DNA of 64,000 bases from an uncultured Polaribacter sp. (GTDB lineage Bacteria; Bacteroidota; Bacteroidia; Flavobacteriales; Flavobacteriaceae), in assembly GCF_947495205.1 (NCBI RefSeq), contig NZ_CANLXV010000004.1, positions 210,835 to 274,834 of the forward strand, given 5' to 3'. Under the pieces are notes generated by a model. The model was given only the letters and a program-made list of their open reading frames with translations, was not told the DNA's origin and did no database searches. A program made the position numbers and the translations under genes. Shown in pieces: positions 1-9,305 of the stretch (position 1 is its first letter; each line of letters starts with the position of its first letter).

Positions 1-1130
1 AATCTATAGTTTCCTTACTTAAATCTATTTGATTTTTTTCTAATCTAGATATTCTTAAAACGTTTTCTACTTGAGAATGCATTCTTTTATTTTCGTCCTT
101 AATCATTTGAATATAGCGCAAAACCTTTTCATTATCTCCCAATATTTTAGGGTTTCTAATGGAGTCTATAGCTAAATTTATAGTAGCTATAGGTGTTTTA
201 AATTCATGCGTCATATTATTAATAAAATCTGTCTTAATTTCAGAAATTTTCTTTTGTCTAATTAATTGGTATAAAGAACTAGAAAAAGCCACAATAATTA
301 TAAATATAAAAAATAATGATAGCAAAAGAATACTTGAAATACCAGACAATATCAATTCATTTTTACCAGGAAAAGTAACGTATAAATCGTAACCTACAAT
401 GGCACCTTGTGCATCATAAAACAACGGATATTTATAAGAATCTTTTGTATTAATTGTGTAATAACCAGATTTTAGTTTAGTAGCCAAACCTTCTTTGGTA
501 TAAACACCATACTTAAAATCTAAATGTATATTTTTCTTAGAAAGTTCATCTTTAATTGTATTATTTAACTCTGTATTACTAACTCTTTGATGAATTGGTT
601 TTCTAGAATTATAATCTTTAAAGATTTCTGTAATTTGAATTTCTTCTAAATTTAAAAAGTCTTTTGTAAACGAATATCTAGTCTCATCAGATGAAGAAAA
701 CAAACCATCAATACCTGTATTAATTTTTGCTTTAAAATAATCTTTTTTCCCTGTGAATCTTTTAAATATAATAGAATCGTTATCTAAAAATTCTGTAGGT
801 AAATTAAAATTTTCTTCTAAAAATGTAGATCCGTATGTAAATTTTTGCTGTGTAGTGGTATCTATTTCTTGAATTAAAAATTGCTTAATTTCTGCACTAT
901 CAGGATTTCCTTTTTTATTGATAAAATTTCTAACCTTAGTTCTAAAAACTGTAGTTTCTTTCTCATTAATTCTTTCTGCAGCTCTTCCTAAAGATTTTAA
1001 AACATCATTCTCAAACTGTTCTTGCTTACTTTCTAAAGCATTGTTAATCCAATATAGTTGTACGGCTATTATTCCTATCAAAGAAATAGTCATTAAAACA
1101 ACAATAAGAATAAACATTTTTTTACGCATA
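1..1130 (-). CDS. Sensor histidine kinase, N-terminal part (cut by window edge)
   Basis: The reading frame opens at an ATG at 1130 and runs leftward out of the window without a stop, giving about 376 residues. Residues 5-25 form a membrane segment, followed by a periplasmic sensor region of roughly 240 residues, a second membrane segment near residue 275, and a HisKA region with the H-box MTHEFKTPIATI close to residue 308. The phosphoacceptor is the His of that motif. The dimerisation helix after it is complete enough to recognise (LRISRLEKNQIDL), but the HATPase_c domain lies beyond position 1. The organisation is that of an inner-membrane two-component kinase; the sensed signal cannot be told. 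Its response regulator is not within the window and may lie to the left. Confidence 0.85.
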
Positions 1131-1237
1131 ATCAAAGTTACTACATTCAAAAATTGAAATTGCGTTTTTTAACCTAAATTAACGGATAAAATGAAATTTT
1201 AAGTGTTTTTTAACAAAAAGACTAAATTTATATAAAT

Positions 1238-1828
1238 TTAAGCTCTTCTTTTTGTTAAAATTTTATGGATACTATTTACTTGTGTTTTTGTATCTTCTAA
1301 TACAGTATTGGTAATTAAATAATTAGATAAAAGTGTTTTTTTTGCATCTTGCCATTGGTTATTAATGCGTGCCAGCACTTTTTTTCTAGAAGTATTATCT
1401 CTTGCTATAACACGTTTAATTCTGCTTTCTAAATCTAAACAAACAGAAATTACCACATCAAACTGATCTTGAGAATTACTTTCAAAAAGAATAGCACTTT
1501 CATAGATGATGTAGGCTTTATTTTTATTTTGGGTTACAAATATTTTAAAATGCTTTTTAACCTCTGGGTGCACAATGGCGTTTAGCTGTTTTAATTTTTG
1601 TTTGTCTTTAAAAACTATGGCACTTATAAAGTCTCTATTTAAAACGTTATTGACATAGGCTTTTTCTCCAAAAAGTGCAATTAGTTCAGTTTTTATGGTT
1701 TGGGAGTTTGCCATTAATTTTTTAGCCTCTTTATCTGCAATATAAACAGCTACATTATTAAATGCTTTAAAAAAATTTGCTACGGTTGATTTTCCACTAC
1801 CAATGCCACCTGTTAAACCTACAACCAT
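1238..1828 (-). CDS. coaE: Dephospho-CoA kinase
   Basis: This 196-residue protein phosphorylates the 3' hydroxyl of dephospho-CoA, the last step of coenzyme A synthesis in the cytosol. It opens with the P-loop GLTGGIGSGKS at residues 4-14. Later come the CoaE-typical ADKEAKKLM segment, the HPEV motif near residue 95, and an R-x-x-x-R-type LID region. Length fits the family (about 195-205 residues). One base separates it from the upstream ybbR-like gene, so the two are very probably co-transcribed. The basic C-terminus (TKRRA) is unremarkable. Confidence 0.95.
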   Translation of the reverse strand: MVVGLTGGIGSGKSTVANFFKAFNNVAVYIADKEAKKLMANSQTIKTELIALFGEKAYVNNVLNRDFISAIVFKDKQKLKQLNAIVHPEVKKHFKIFVTQNKNKAYIIYESAILFESNSQDQFDVVISVCLDLESRIKRVIARDNTSRKKVLARINNQWQDAKKTLLSNYLITNTVLEDTKTQVNSIHKILTKRRA

Positions 1829-1829
1829 T

Positions 1830-2768
1830 TTATTTTTCTATTAAAAAATCTACCTTGTTTGGCGTTATTTTATAACTTTTTACCAAATTAGATTTATAAA
1901 CTAACTGAGGTACAAAATAACTGGCATTATTTTTTTTTGCTAATGCATAATCGCAAACAATCTGAAAAGAATTTTGATTGATTTTGTTAAAATGTTTTAA
2001 ACTTACAATAAAAGAAACAGAAACCTTTTTTGTGAGCGTGTTAACTGTTGTATTTTCGGGTACATTAACAAGTTTATAAGGTACTTCTAAATTACCTTCT
2101 GTAAAATTTTCTACTATACCAGTTATCTGAACTTTATCTTTACCTAATTTTAAATTATTAACTTTTTTAGATTTTTTTATACCTACATCTGCTTTAAAAT
2201 TTGCCATTACATTATCTAAAGTTAACGGCAAAAGTTCTAAATATTTTAACTTTTGTATATAGGTTTCTGGGCCATAAACTAAAATACTATCTGGTGCTAT
2301 ATTTATGGGTGCTGCTAAATCATAACCTAAATGATATTTGATATTTAGATTTGCTTTTACCGGTACTTTTTTGGTAACTAAACTTCCCAAATCTAAAAAC
2401 AAAGTGTCTTGTGCAATTTCTAAAAGCTCTAAACCTTTTGGCAGTTGCTTTTTTAATTTATTTTGTTGGTTTTTAGTTAGCACATAATAGGTAGTTCCTA
2501 CTTTTCTATCAACAATATTTGCGTTAATTTTTAAAATTTTGGCATTAATTCTAGTTTTTAGTATTTTAAAACCAGAGGCCTTAACAAGCAAATCAATATC
2601 TTTTCTGGGTTTTGTTTGTAAAATTTTATCTTGGGCTATACCTACATATTTTAATGGAAAATTTATTGTAATAACATATTCTTTAGAAAGTGTTATTAAA
2701 AGCCAAATGGCTATAGCTGCAAATAAAAAGCCAATAAAAGTCTTGGATATTTTCCTTTTTGATTTCAA
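1830..2768 (-). CDS. YbbR-like domain protein (CdaR-like)
   Basis: A 312-residue protein with one N-terminal membrane segment (residues about 12-30) followed by an extracytoplasmic region of beta-rich repeats like YbbR domains, for example the stretch with KKVPVKANL and SILVYGPE. In Firmicutes the YbbR/CdaR protein regulates a diadenylate cyclase; whether that holds here is unknown, and no cyclase is adjacent. The start is a TTG at 2768; the nearest upstream ATG is out of frame and stops at once, so no better start is available. It sits directly upstream of coaE. A terminator hairpin between it and yajC separates it from the yajC transcript. Confidence 0.8.
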   Translation of the reverse strand: MKSKRKISKTFIGFLFAAIAIWLLITLSKEYVITINFPLKYVGIAQDKILQTKPRKDIDLLVKASGFKILKTRINAKILKINANIVDRKVGTTYYVLTKNQQNKLKKQLPKGLELLEIAQDTLFLDLGSLVTKKVPVKANLNIKYHLGYDLAAPINIAPDSILVYGPETYIQKLKYLELLPLTLDNVMANFKADVGIKKSKKVNNLKLGKDKVQITGIVENFTEGNLEVPYKLVNVPENTTVNTLTKKVSVSFIVSLKHFNKINQNSFQIVCDYALAKKNNASYFVPQLVYKSNLVKSYKITPNKVDFLIEK

Positions 2769-2811
2769 AACATTGTTTTTATATGATGCAATCTACGCAA
2801 AACGCGTTTAT

Positions 2812-2849
2812 AAAAAAAGTGAGTTTTATCTAAAAAGATAAAACTCACT
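2812..2849 (-). terminator. Intrinsic terminator after yajC
   Basis: A perfect 14-bp stem (2818-2831 with 2836-2849) has a 4-nt AAAA loop. On the minus strand it is followed by a run of Ts (2812-2818 are As on the plus strand). It lies 24 bases past the yajC stop and ends the nusB-DUF1573-yajC transcription region. Confidence 0.85.
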
Positions 2850-2872
2850 CTTTATAAAAACTTTATAAAGTC

Positions 2873-3190
2873 TTATTTTTTTGCTGGCGTAGTATACTTT
2901 TTACTTAATTCCATAGATATTGCAGAACGTTCAAATTTAATTCTACCTGCTCCTGTTTCTATGGTAATTGTGTTATCTGTAGTGTTCACCTCGGTAATTT
3001 TACCATGCATACCACTAGAAGTAACCACTTTAACTCCTGTTTTAATTTCTGCTTGAAAAGCTTTTTCTTTTTTCTGACGCGTCATTTGTGGTCTTATCAT
3101 AAAAAAATATAAAACCAAAATCATTGCTGCAAAAGGCAACATACTCATTAAACTTCCAGCGCCTGATTGTAATATTATTGTATAAAACAT
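2873..3190 (-). CDS. yajC: Preprotein translocase subunit YajC
   Basis: YajC is a small single-pass inner-membrane protein that associates with SecDF and the Sec translocon. The 105-residue product has a hydrophobic segment at about residues 13-33 ending in FFMIRPQ, the family hallmark, and then a cytoplasmic basic region and a small beta domain with TGVKVVTSSGMHGKI, also typical. Six bases separate it from the DUF1573 lipoprotein upstream. The order nusB-DUF1573-yajC-ybbR-coaE is common in Flavobacteriaceae. A strong hairpin follows. Confidence 0.95.
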   Translation of the reverse strand: MFYTIILQSGAGSLMSMLPFAAMILVLYFFMIRPQMTRQKKEKAFQAEIKTGVKVVTSSGMHGKITEVNTTDNTITIETGAGRIKFERSAISMELSKKYTTPAKK

Positions 3191-3195
3191 CTAAT

Positions 3196-3660
3196 TTATT
3201 TTGCTTTCGGAGTTACCATTCCTTTTAGAGTTAAAATTTCTCTACCAGATGCTGTATTGGTTACTAAAGTTATGTTTTTTTGTTGTCTGTTTTTCTTACC
3301 GTTTGTATTAAATCTTACTTCTATATCTTTAGTTTCTCCTGGTTTTATAGGTGCTTTAGGCCAAACAGGTACTGTACAACCACAAGTAACTTTTGCATCT
3401 GTAATTACCAAATCTGTTTTACCAGAATTTGTTACTTTAAATGTAGTTTCTACAATTTCTCCTTCAGTAACTGTACCAAAATCATATTCTTTTTTATCTA
3501 CAGAAATAGAGGCCACACCTTTTTCAATTTCTGCATCTCTAGATTTTGCCGTTTCTACATTTTCTTTATTAATTTTTGTTGACGCATTACTAGCATCTCC
3601 ACAAGAAACCATAAATAAAGTTGTAGCTACTAAAGCTATTGATAATGTTATATTTTTCAT
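3196..3660 (-). CDS. DUF1573 lipoprotein
   Basis: A 154-residue secreted lipoprotein. The first 19 residues are a signal peptide ending in the lipobox MVSC, so Cys20 should carry the lipid. The mature region contains the DUF1573 Ig-like/MSP fold: ISVDKKEYDFGTVTEGE, then TCGCTVPVWPKAPIKPGE and VRFNTNGKK. The family is very common in Bacteroidota and its function is not established. It lies between nusB and yajC. Opposite-strand open frames here are shadows of this gene. Confidence 0.88.
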   Translation of the reverse strand: MKNITLSIALVATTLFMVSCGDASNASTKINKENVETAKSRDAEIEKGVASISVDKKEYDFGTVTEGEIVETTFKVTNSGKTDLVITDAKVTCGCTVPVWPKAPIKPGETKDIEVRFNTNGKKNRQQKNITLVTNTASGREILTLKGMVTPKAK

Positions 3661-3715
3661 TGTATAAAAGTTTTATTTTTGTAAAAATAATAAATATTTT
3701 TTGGTTTAAAAAAAA

Positions 3716-4654
3716 TTAGATTAAGCCTCTACCTATTTTAACTATTTTTTTGTTTGCTATAAATTCTTTTGAAATTTTATCTAAAACTCCGTTTATAAAA
3801 TAACTACTTTTTGTAGTTGAATAATCTTTAGAAATTTCTATATACTCATTAATAGTTACTCTTGTTGGTATAGATGCAAAGTTTATAAATTCTGTAATTG
3901 CCATTTTAATCAAAATCATATCAATATCTGCAATTCTATCTGTTTCCCAATTTGGGGTTTTCTCTTCGATATCTTTCTCGTAATCGGCTTGTTTTAAAAC
4001 CGTTTTTCTAAACAGATTCCCTACAAAATCTTCATCATCTTTATCTTTATAAAGCGCACCTACAGTAAATATTTTATTTTCTTTTTGCTTACTTAAAGAT
4101 TTAGAAACCCAAGTATTTATAAAAGGAATATCATCTACCCAAGAAATTAAAGCATCCTCATAATAATCTGCCAATTTTTCATTTGGCGCTATAATTTGTT
4201 TAAAAAAGTTTACTACAAATTCTTTGTCTTCTTTAAATGAATCTTCTGAAGATGCTAAATATTTTTTGTACAAATCGCTTTTTTGCAATTCATCAAAAAT
4301 AATTTTCACATACTCATCATTTTCTTGCCAATTGTCTAATTTATTCAATTCTACATAACCTTCTACACTTACACTTTCTGCAATTGCATTAATTAAACGG
4401 TTCTGAATAAATTTAGTATTAGGTGCTAAATCTTCTTCTGTAGCTAAAATTTTCTTCTTAGAAAGCGCTATTTTTTTTGAAGCTAATTTTTGAACTTCAA
4501 CCAATAATAAAAGATTTAAAACATACAGATCTAACATTTTTAAAATACTATGTTTTAAAAACTTTTCTTCTCTAACAATATCATCATTATGAGATTGCGT
4601 CATTGCATAAACAGACTGCATTACTTTAACTCTAATATGTCTTCTATTAATCAT
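3716..4654 (-). CDS. nusB: Transcription antitermination factor NusB, long Bacteroidota form
   Basis: The 312-residue product is about twice the length of enterobacterial NusB, which is normal for Bacteroidota. The N-terminus (INRRHIRVKVMQSVYAM) and the C-terminal helices (DRIADIDMILIKMAITEF, then TINEYIEISKDYS) match the two halves of the NusB fold, with an inserted charged helical region between them. NusB binds boxA RNA with S10 (NusE) and supports rRNA antitermination. A TACTTTTG promoter element lies 49-56 bases upstream. The divergent neighbour is an ABC exporter. Confidence 0.92.
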   Translation of the reverse strand: MINRRHIRVKVMQSVYAMTQSHNDDIVREEKFLKHSILKMLDLYVLNLLLLVEVQKLASKKIALSKKKILATEEDLAPNTKFIQNRLINAIAESVSVEGYVELNKLDNWQENDEYVKIIFDELQKSDLYKKYLASSEDSFKEDKEFVVNFFKQIIAPNEKLADYYEDALISWVDDIPFINTWVSKSLSKQKENKIFTVGALYKDKDDEDFVGNLFRKTVLKQADYEKDIEEKTPNWETDRIADIDMILIKMAITEFINFASIPTRVTINEYIEISKDYSTTKSSYFINGVLDKISKEFIANKKIVKIGRGLI

Positions 4655-4702
4655 TACTAAAAACTTTAATTTTTTGCTTTAATTTTGGTCTAATTAACAC
4701 TG

Positions 4703-4710
4703 CAAAAGTA
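4703..4710 (-). promoter_or_regulatory. nusB: -7 promoter element for nusB
   Basis: On the minus strand this reads TACTTTTG, an exact match to the Bacteroidota TAnnTTTG -7 box, 49 bases before the nusB ATG. I saw no clear TTG at the expected -33 distance. Confidence 0.55.
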
Positions 4711-4852
4711 GTATTAATTTAATTCTAAATATATAGTAAATTCATTTCTTTTTTTCATTTTTTTTAACCTTTCAAAAAGGCAAATAAGCTCCTTTTTTAT
4801 TTTTATTGATGTATCTTCGTCGCACACAAAAAACGTATCTAGAAACAAACTA

Positions 4853-6607
4853 TTGAAGGCTTTAAAATACATTAACAAATACTTTGTAAAATACAAGTGG
4901 CGTATTTTAATTGGACTTTTTATTACCATTTTATCTAAACTGCTAGCACTTAAAGTGCCGCAAATTGTTGGCGATTCTTTAAATATTGTTGAAGATTATG
5001 TAAATGGTACAGAAACCAATTTAACCTTTGTAAAACAAGAATTATTAAACAATGTACTTGTAATTGTAGGTGTTGCTTTACTTGCTGGTTTTTTTACTTT
5101 TTTAATGAGGCAAACCATTATTGTAACTTCTCGTTTAATAGAGTTCGATTTAAAAAATGAAATTTATCAACAATACCAAAGACTCTCTTTAAATTTTTAC
5201 AAAAAAAATAGAACGGGAGATTTAATGAATAGAATTTCTGAAGATGTTTCTAAAGTAAGAATGTATGTTGGACCTGCTGTAATGTATACTATGAACATGC
5301 TGGTTTTAATTGCTGTTGGTTTTACTCAAATGATAAATATTGATGTAAAACTTACCTTATATACACTTTTACCTTTTCCTGTTTTATCTATTTCTATTTT
5401 TCTTTTAAGCAAAGTAATTCATAAAAGAAGCAGTATTGTACAAGAATATTTGTCTAAATTAACAACATTTAATCAAGAGTTTTTCTCAGGAATAAGCGTT
5501 GTAAAATCGTATGGTATAGAAAACCAAATTATTAAAGATTTTGATGCTATTGCAGATGAAAGCAAGCAAAAAAACATTCATTTACAACAAGCAAATGCTT
5601 TATTTTTTCCTTTAATGATTTTATTAATTGGTTTAAGCAATTTAATTGTAGTTTATATAGGTGGTAAATTATATATAAATAATGAAATTCAAATAGGAAC
5701 CATTATAGAATTTATGTTGTACGTAAATATTTTAACCTGGCCAGTAGCTGTTATTGGTTGGGTAACTTCTATGATACAACAAGCAGAGGCATCTCAATTA
5801 AGAATTAATGAGTTTTTAAATGAAGTTCCAGAAATTAAAAACAACACAAACAAACCAACACATATAATAGGTAAAGTTACCTTTAAAAACGTAACTTTTA
5901 CGTATGATGACACCAATATTACCGCTTTAAAAAACATTTCTTTTACAGCAAAAGCTGGTGAAACAATAGCAATTTTAGGAAAAACAGGTTCTGGAAAATC
6001 TACTATAATTGAATTAATTGTTCGTTTATACGATACTAAAAAAGGTGTTATTTTAATTGATGATAAACCTATTGAAAATGCAAATTTAGATAGCATAAGA
6101 GATCAAATTGGTTTTGTACCACAAGACCCTTTTTTGTTTTCTGAAAGTATAGGCAATAATATTAAGTTTGGTAAAGAAGATGCAACTGAACAAGAAATAA
6201 TACAAGCTGCTAAAAATGCGGTTGTACATAATAATATTATAGATTTTCCTAAAGGATATGATACCGTTTTGGGCGAAAGAGGTGTAACACTTTCTGGTGG
6301 CCAAAAACAGCGCGTTTCTATTGCTAGAGCAATTATAAAAAAGCCTAAAATATTAATTTTTGACGATTGTTTATCTGCTGTAGATACAGAAACAGAAGAA
6401 CAAATTTTAGCAAATTTAAAACAAGTTTCTAAAGATAAAACCACTTTTATTATAAGCCATAGAGTATCTTCTGCTAAAAATGCAGATAAAATATTAGTAC
6501 TTGATAATGGAAATATTATTCAGGAAGGCTCTCATAATCAGCTTATAACAGAAAAAGGATATTATAAAGATTTGTATGAACAACAACTTTTAGAAAAAGA
6601 AAATTAA
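4853..6607 (+). CDS. ABC exporter, fused permease and ATPase (MsbA/MdlB-like)
   Basis: A 584-residue half-transporter. Residues about 17-310 hold six membrane helices (ABC_membrane), and residues 340-584 the nucleotide-binding domain. Walker A is LGKTGSGKST near 376, the Q-loop is FVPQDPFLFSES, the signature is LSGGQKQRVSIARA near 480, Walker B is ILIFDDCLSAVD near 500, and the switch His is in ISHRVSS. The residue after the Walker B Asp is Asp, as in MdlA/MdlB-type transporters, rather than Glu. The start is TTG, immediately after the upstream region; no better in-frame ATG exists. It probably acts as a homodimer exporting a lipid or drug-like substrate. The substrate cannot be named from sequence. 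Confidence 0.9.
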   Translation: MKALKYINKYFVKYKWRILIGLFITILSKLLALKVPQIVGDSLNIVEDYVNGTETNLTFVKQELLNNVLVIVGVALLAGFFTFLMRQTIIVTSRLIEFDLKNEIYQQYQRLSLNFYKKNRTGDLMNRISEDVSKVRMYVGPAVMYTMNMLVLIAVGFTQMINIDVKLTLYTLLPFPVLSISIFLLSKVIHKRSSIVQEYLSKLTTFNQEFFSGISVVKSYGIENQIIKDFDAIADESKQKNIHLQQANALFFPLMILLIGLSNLIVVYIGGKLYINNEIQIGTIIEFMLYVNILTWPVAVIGWVTSMIQQAEASQLRINEFLNEVPEIKNNTNKPTHIIGKVTFKNVTFTYDDTNITALKNISFTAKAGETIAILGKTGSGKSTIIELIVRLYDTKKGVILIDDKPIENANLDSIRDQIGFVPQDPFLFSESIGNNIKFGKEDATEQEIIQAAKNAVVHNNIIDFPKGYDTVLGERGVTLSGGQKQRVSIARAIIKKPKILIFDDCLSAVDTETEEQILANLKQVSKDKTTFIISHRVSSAKNADKILVLDNGNIIQEGSHNQLITEKGYYKDLYEQQLLEKEN

Positions 6608-6616
6608 TCTTTAACA

Positions 6617-6645
6617 TTGCCAAGTAAATTATTTTGTTAGATTTG
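6617..6645 (+). promoter_or_regulatory. Promoter of the DUF3276/PUR gene
   Basis: A TTG at 6617-6619, an 18-nt spacer and a perfect TAGATTTG at 6638-6645 match the Bacteroidota -33/-7 promoter. The expected transcription start is about 30 bases before the ATG at 6681. Confidence 0.65.
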
Positions 6646-6680
6646 TTACTTCAATTATTTAATTATTATTTACAAATAAC

Positions 6681-7049
6681 ATGGCAGAGAGAGTTGAACA
6701 AGAAGAAATTTTTTCGCAGGTATTAAGAGCCGGAAGAAGAACCTATTTTTTTGATGTAAGAGCAACAAAGGCAAATGATTATTATTTGACTGTTACAGAA
6801 AGTAAAAAATTTACACATGATGATGGTACTTTTCATTATCAAAAACACAAAATTTATTTGTATAAAGAAGATTTTACAGATTTTCATGAAATGCTAAAAA
6901 AGGCAACAGACTATATTATTACAGAAAAAGGAGATGAAGTAATTAGTGAACGCCACCAAAAAGACTTTAAAAAAGAAGAGCCTAAAACAGATACAGCAGA
7001 ACCAAAATCTGCAGAAAGTTTTACAGACGTTTCTTTTGATGATATTTAA
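6681..7049 (+). CDS. DUF3276 / PUR-like nucleic-acid-binding protein
   Basis: A 122-residue cytosolic protein in the DUF3276 family, related to the single PUR repeat of Borrelia Pur-alpha. The N-terminal 75 residues carry the fold: an IFSQVLRAGRRTYFFDVR strand pair, then YYLTVTESKK, and a helix with KEDFTDFHEMLKKATDYI. The last 40 residues are acidic and probably disordered. Related spirochaete proteins bind DNA and RNA; the role in Bacteroidota is not established. It has its own promoter and ends before a symmetric hairpin. Confidence 0.85.
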   Translation: MAERVEQEEIFSQVLRAGRRTYFFDVRATKANDYYLTVTESKKFTHDDGTFHYQKHKIYLYKEDFTDFHEMLKKATDYIITEKGDEVISERHQKDFKKEEPKTDTAEPKSAESFTDVSFDDI

Positions 7050-7120
7050 CTGTTCCTTAAAACAGTATTGTAATATGTAATTACAAAAAATTTCAATTCA
7101 AATTCAATTTACACTTAATT

Positions 7121-7156
7121 AAAAAAACCATAAATTTACTATTTATGGTTTTTTTT
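7121..7156. terminator. Bidirectional terminator
   Basis: A stem of about 15 bp pairs 7121-7135 with 7141-7155 around the loop TTACT. A-run and T-run flank it symmetrically, so it can end both the PUR-like gene (plus) and the isochorismate synthase operon (minus), which converge here. Confidence 0.8.
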
Positions 7157-7182
7157 ACTTTTAAAACAACATAGGTTTGTAA

Positions 7183-8253
7183 TTACAAAACTTGCTTCAT
7201 GGTTAATGCCTTAGAAACAGTTTCTTCCCACTCTTTTGCTGCATTGCTATCTTTTGTAATGCCACCACCAACATAAATTGTAGCCTTTTGATTTTCTATG
7301 CGCATGCACCTTAAATTTACAAATAGTTGACTATTTTTAGTTTCTGAATTTGAACTGTTTAAATTTAATTCTCCTAAAAAACCAGTATAAAAAGTACGTT
7401 TATAATTTTCATTATTTACAATAAAATCATTAGCCAAATCTCTAGGCAAACCGCAAACTGCAGGTGTTGGGTGTAATGCTCTAATCAACGTTTCTAAATT
7501 AGAATTCTCTTTTAAAACACCTGTAACTTTTGTTTTTAAATGCAATAAGTTGCCTGCTCTAACAGTTTCTGTTTTATCTACATGCAGTTCTTTGCCAATA
7601 TCTTTTAACTGGTTTTCTATAAAATCTGTTACCAATTGCTGCTCTTCCAATTCTTTGGATTTCCAAATAGTACGCTGTATACTTTCATTTGAATTGTAAA
7701 GCTGTGTACCTGCCAAAGACATTGTTTTAAACGTATTACCTTTAGTAAATAACAATGTTTCTGGCGTAGCACCAAACCATAACCCCACTTTTGGATGATA
7801 CCAAACATAAACAAAAGCATTTGTATAGGTAGCCAATAATCTTTTGTAAATTTCTACAACAGCTACTTCAGATAAATTAACAATTTCTTCTCTAGAAATT
7901 ACTACTTTTTGTAATAGAGAATTTTTAATTGTATCAATTGCTTTTTCTACAATGCTTATATGTTTTACTTTATTACCTTTTGCAGATATACTGTTTGTGT
8001 TTTTGTAAAACTCCTGCTCTAGCGCTAGTTTTTCTGAAATACGCAAAGCATTTTTTATAGGAAAAAAAACTGCTTTTTCTTCTTTTGTAAATGGAGCAAA
8101 CACAAAACCTTGCTCTTTAAAATTATGAATAAATTTTAAAATATCATCTTGCATAAAAATACCAGAAACTTCTTTTTTATTAGGCTTTCTATAAGCCACA
8201 AATGGAAGTTTATTTTGGTAATGTTGAGCTATTTTTGGGAGTAAACTATTCAA
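7183..8253 (-). CDS. menF: Isochorismate synthase (chorismate-binding enzyme)
   Basis: A 356-residue chorismate-utilising enzyme that would convert chorismate to isochorismate for menaquinone synthesis. Visible family motifs in the C-terminal two-thirds are FGATPETLL, SLAGTQ, the helix KELEEQQLVTDFI, LHPTPAVCGLPRD, GFLGELN and the terminal YVGGGITKDSNAAKEWEET. The N-terminal part is short compared with anthranilate synthase, which favours isochorismate synthase. It lies 8 bases downstream of a hotdog thioesterase that could hydrolyse DHNA-CoA, another menaquinone step. The exact choice between MenF and EntC naming rests on this context. Confidence 0.88.
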   Translation of the reverse strand: MNSLLPKIAQHYQNKLPFVAYRKPNKKEVSGIFMQDDILKFIHNFKEQGFVFAPFTKEEKAVFFPIKNALRISEKLALEQEFYKNTNSISAKGNKVKHISIVEKAIDTIKNSLLQKVVISREEIVNLSEVAVVEIYKRLLATYTNAFVYVWYHPKVGLWFGATPETLLFTKGNTFKTMSLAGTQLYNSNESIQRTIWKSKELEEQQLVTDFIENQLKDIGKELHVDKTETVRAGNLLHLKTKVTGVLKENSNLETLIRALHPTPAVCGLPRDLANDFIVNNENYKRTFYTGFLGELNLNSSNSETKNSQLFVNLRCMRIENQKATIYVGGGITKDSNAAKEWEETVSKALTMKQVL

Positions 8254-8261
8254 TAGAAAAA

Positions 8262-8684
8262 TTATTTTTTTGGAAGATCTAAAACAATATTAGTCATTTT
8301 TGCTACAGAAATTAATTGATCATTTTCATCTACAATGGTAACCTCCCACAAGTGTGTGCTTTTACCTTTATGAATATTTTTTGCAGTAGCAAATACAACA
8401 CCTTCTTTTTTACTTTTAATATGATTAATAGAAAGCTGTATGCCGTTTACAAATTGATTTTTACGATCAATAAAAAAATTAGATGCTGCACTGCCAACAC
8501 TTTCTGCTAAAGCTGCAGTGGCACCACCATGCAACTGCCCATAAGGTTGATGCACTTTATTGTTTACCGGCATTTTTGCCGTTAAAAAACCGTCACCCAC
8601 ATTAATATATTCTATATCAAGAGTTTCCATTAGCGTGTTTTTAGAATGCTCATTAAATTTTTTTAAAATGATAGTTTTATCCAT
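8262..8684 (-). CDS. PaaI-family hotdog thioesterase, candidate DHNA-CoA hydrolase
   Basis: A 140-residue single hotdog-domain protein. It shows the PaaI/YbgC-type motif with HGGATAALAES near residue 53, containing the conserved HGG and the catalytic acidic residue, followed by long hydrophobic helix residues and the strand INHIKSKKEG. Such enzymes hydrolyse acyl-CoA thioesters in the cytosol. Being upstream of and likely co-transcribed with isochorismate synthase, it is a good candidate for the 1,4-dihydroxy-2-naphthoyl-CoA thioesterase (MenI) step, but this is inference from context. Confidence 0.82.
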   Translation of the reverse strand: MDKTIILKKFNEHSKNTLMETLDIEYINVGDGFLTAKMPVNNKVHQPYGQLHGGATAALAESVGSAASNFFIDRKNQFVNGIQLSINHIKSKKEGVVFATAKNIHKGKSTHLWEVTIVDENDQLISVAKMTNIVLDLPKK

Positions 8685-8724
8685 ATCTAATTATTTATTA
8701 TGTAAAAATACATATAAAAAATTG

Positions 8725-8732
8725 TATTTTTG
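8725..8732 (+). promoter_or_regulatory. -7 promoter element, pRiA4b-like gene
   Basis: TATTTTTG matches TAnnTTTG exactly and lies 24 bases before the ATG at 8756. The surrounding intergenic (8707-8731) is an imperfect inverted repeat (AAAAATAC and GTATTTTT), so a similar box faces the divergent thioesterase gene. Confidence 0.5.
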
Positions 8733-8755
8733 TTGCAGAAAAGTTAAACCATTCT

Positions 8756-9259
8756 ATGTACAAAATACGCGTAATTTTAGATACCAAAACAGACGTAATT
8801 CGAACTATTTTAGTTGAAGACTCCTTTAACTTAGAAGACTTACATTTTACCATTGCCAAATCTTTTGGCTTTGTTGGGCAAGAGATGGCATCATTTTACA
8901 AAACCGATGAAGAATGGATACAAGGTGAAGAGATTCCGCTTTTTAATATGGCTGAAGCGGGTGAAGGTCTTTCTATGCAAACCTGTAAATTGGTAGAAAC
9001 TTTACCAGAAGAAAACAGTAAACTTATTTATGTTTACGATTTTTTAAAAATGTGGACTTTTTATGTGGAAGTAATTGAAATTTCTAATGCAACCAAAGCA
9101 GATTTACCTGCTATTATTTTAACGGTTGGTGAAATTCCTGAAGAAGCACCTGATAAAACATTTGTAGCAGAAAACCCAGAACAATTATTTGGAGATGAAG
9201 GTGATATTGATGATGATTTTGGGCACTTTGATGATGATTTTGATTTTAACGAGTATTAA
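8756..9259 (+). CDS. Plasmid pRiA4b ORF-3-like family protein
   Basis: A 167-residue acidic protein of the pRiA4b ORF-3 / IS1096 TnpR-passenger-like family. It starts with the family pattern YKIRVILDTKTDVIRTILV, then NLEDLHFTIAKSFGF, a typical beta-hairpin and helix. The middle has SKLIYVYDFLKMWTFYVEV, the counterpart of the family YDFGDxW motif. The last 30 residues are almost all Asp, Glu, Phe and Gly. The family occurs as a stand-alone chromosomal gene in most Bacteroidota and has no known function; despite its name it is not evidence of a plasmid or IS. Confidence 0.8.
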   Translation: MYKIRVILDTKTDVIRTILVEDSFNLEDLHFTIAKSFGFVGQEMASFYKTDEEWIQGEEIPLFNMAEAGEGLSMQTCKLVETLPEENSKLIYVYDFLKMWTFYVEVIEISNATKADLPAIILTVGEIPEEAPDKTFVAENPEQLFGDEGDIDDDFGHFDDDFDFNEY

Positions 9260-9305
9260 ACTTATAGGAAATATAGGCAACAAAAAATCTTATTAAAACA
9301 ATAAA

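Noticed and set aside
3257..3667. Plus-strand open frames opposite the DUF1573 gene
   Set aside because: They lack family similarity and signals; the minus-strand lipoprotein with clear domain and lipobox explains the codon pattern.
8756..9259. pRiA4b ORF-3 / IS1096 TnpR-like protein as evidence of plasmid or transposon DNA
   Set aside because: The family is a normal stand-alone chromosomal gene in Bacteroidota and no transposase or inverted repeat accompanies it.
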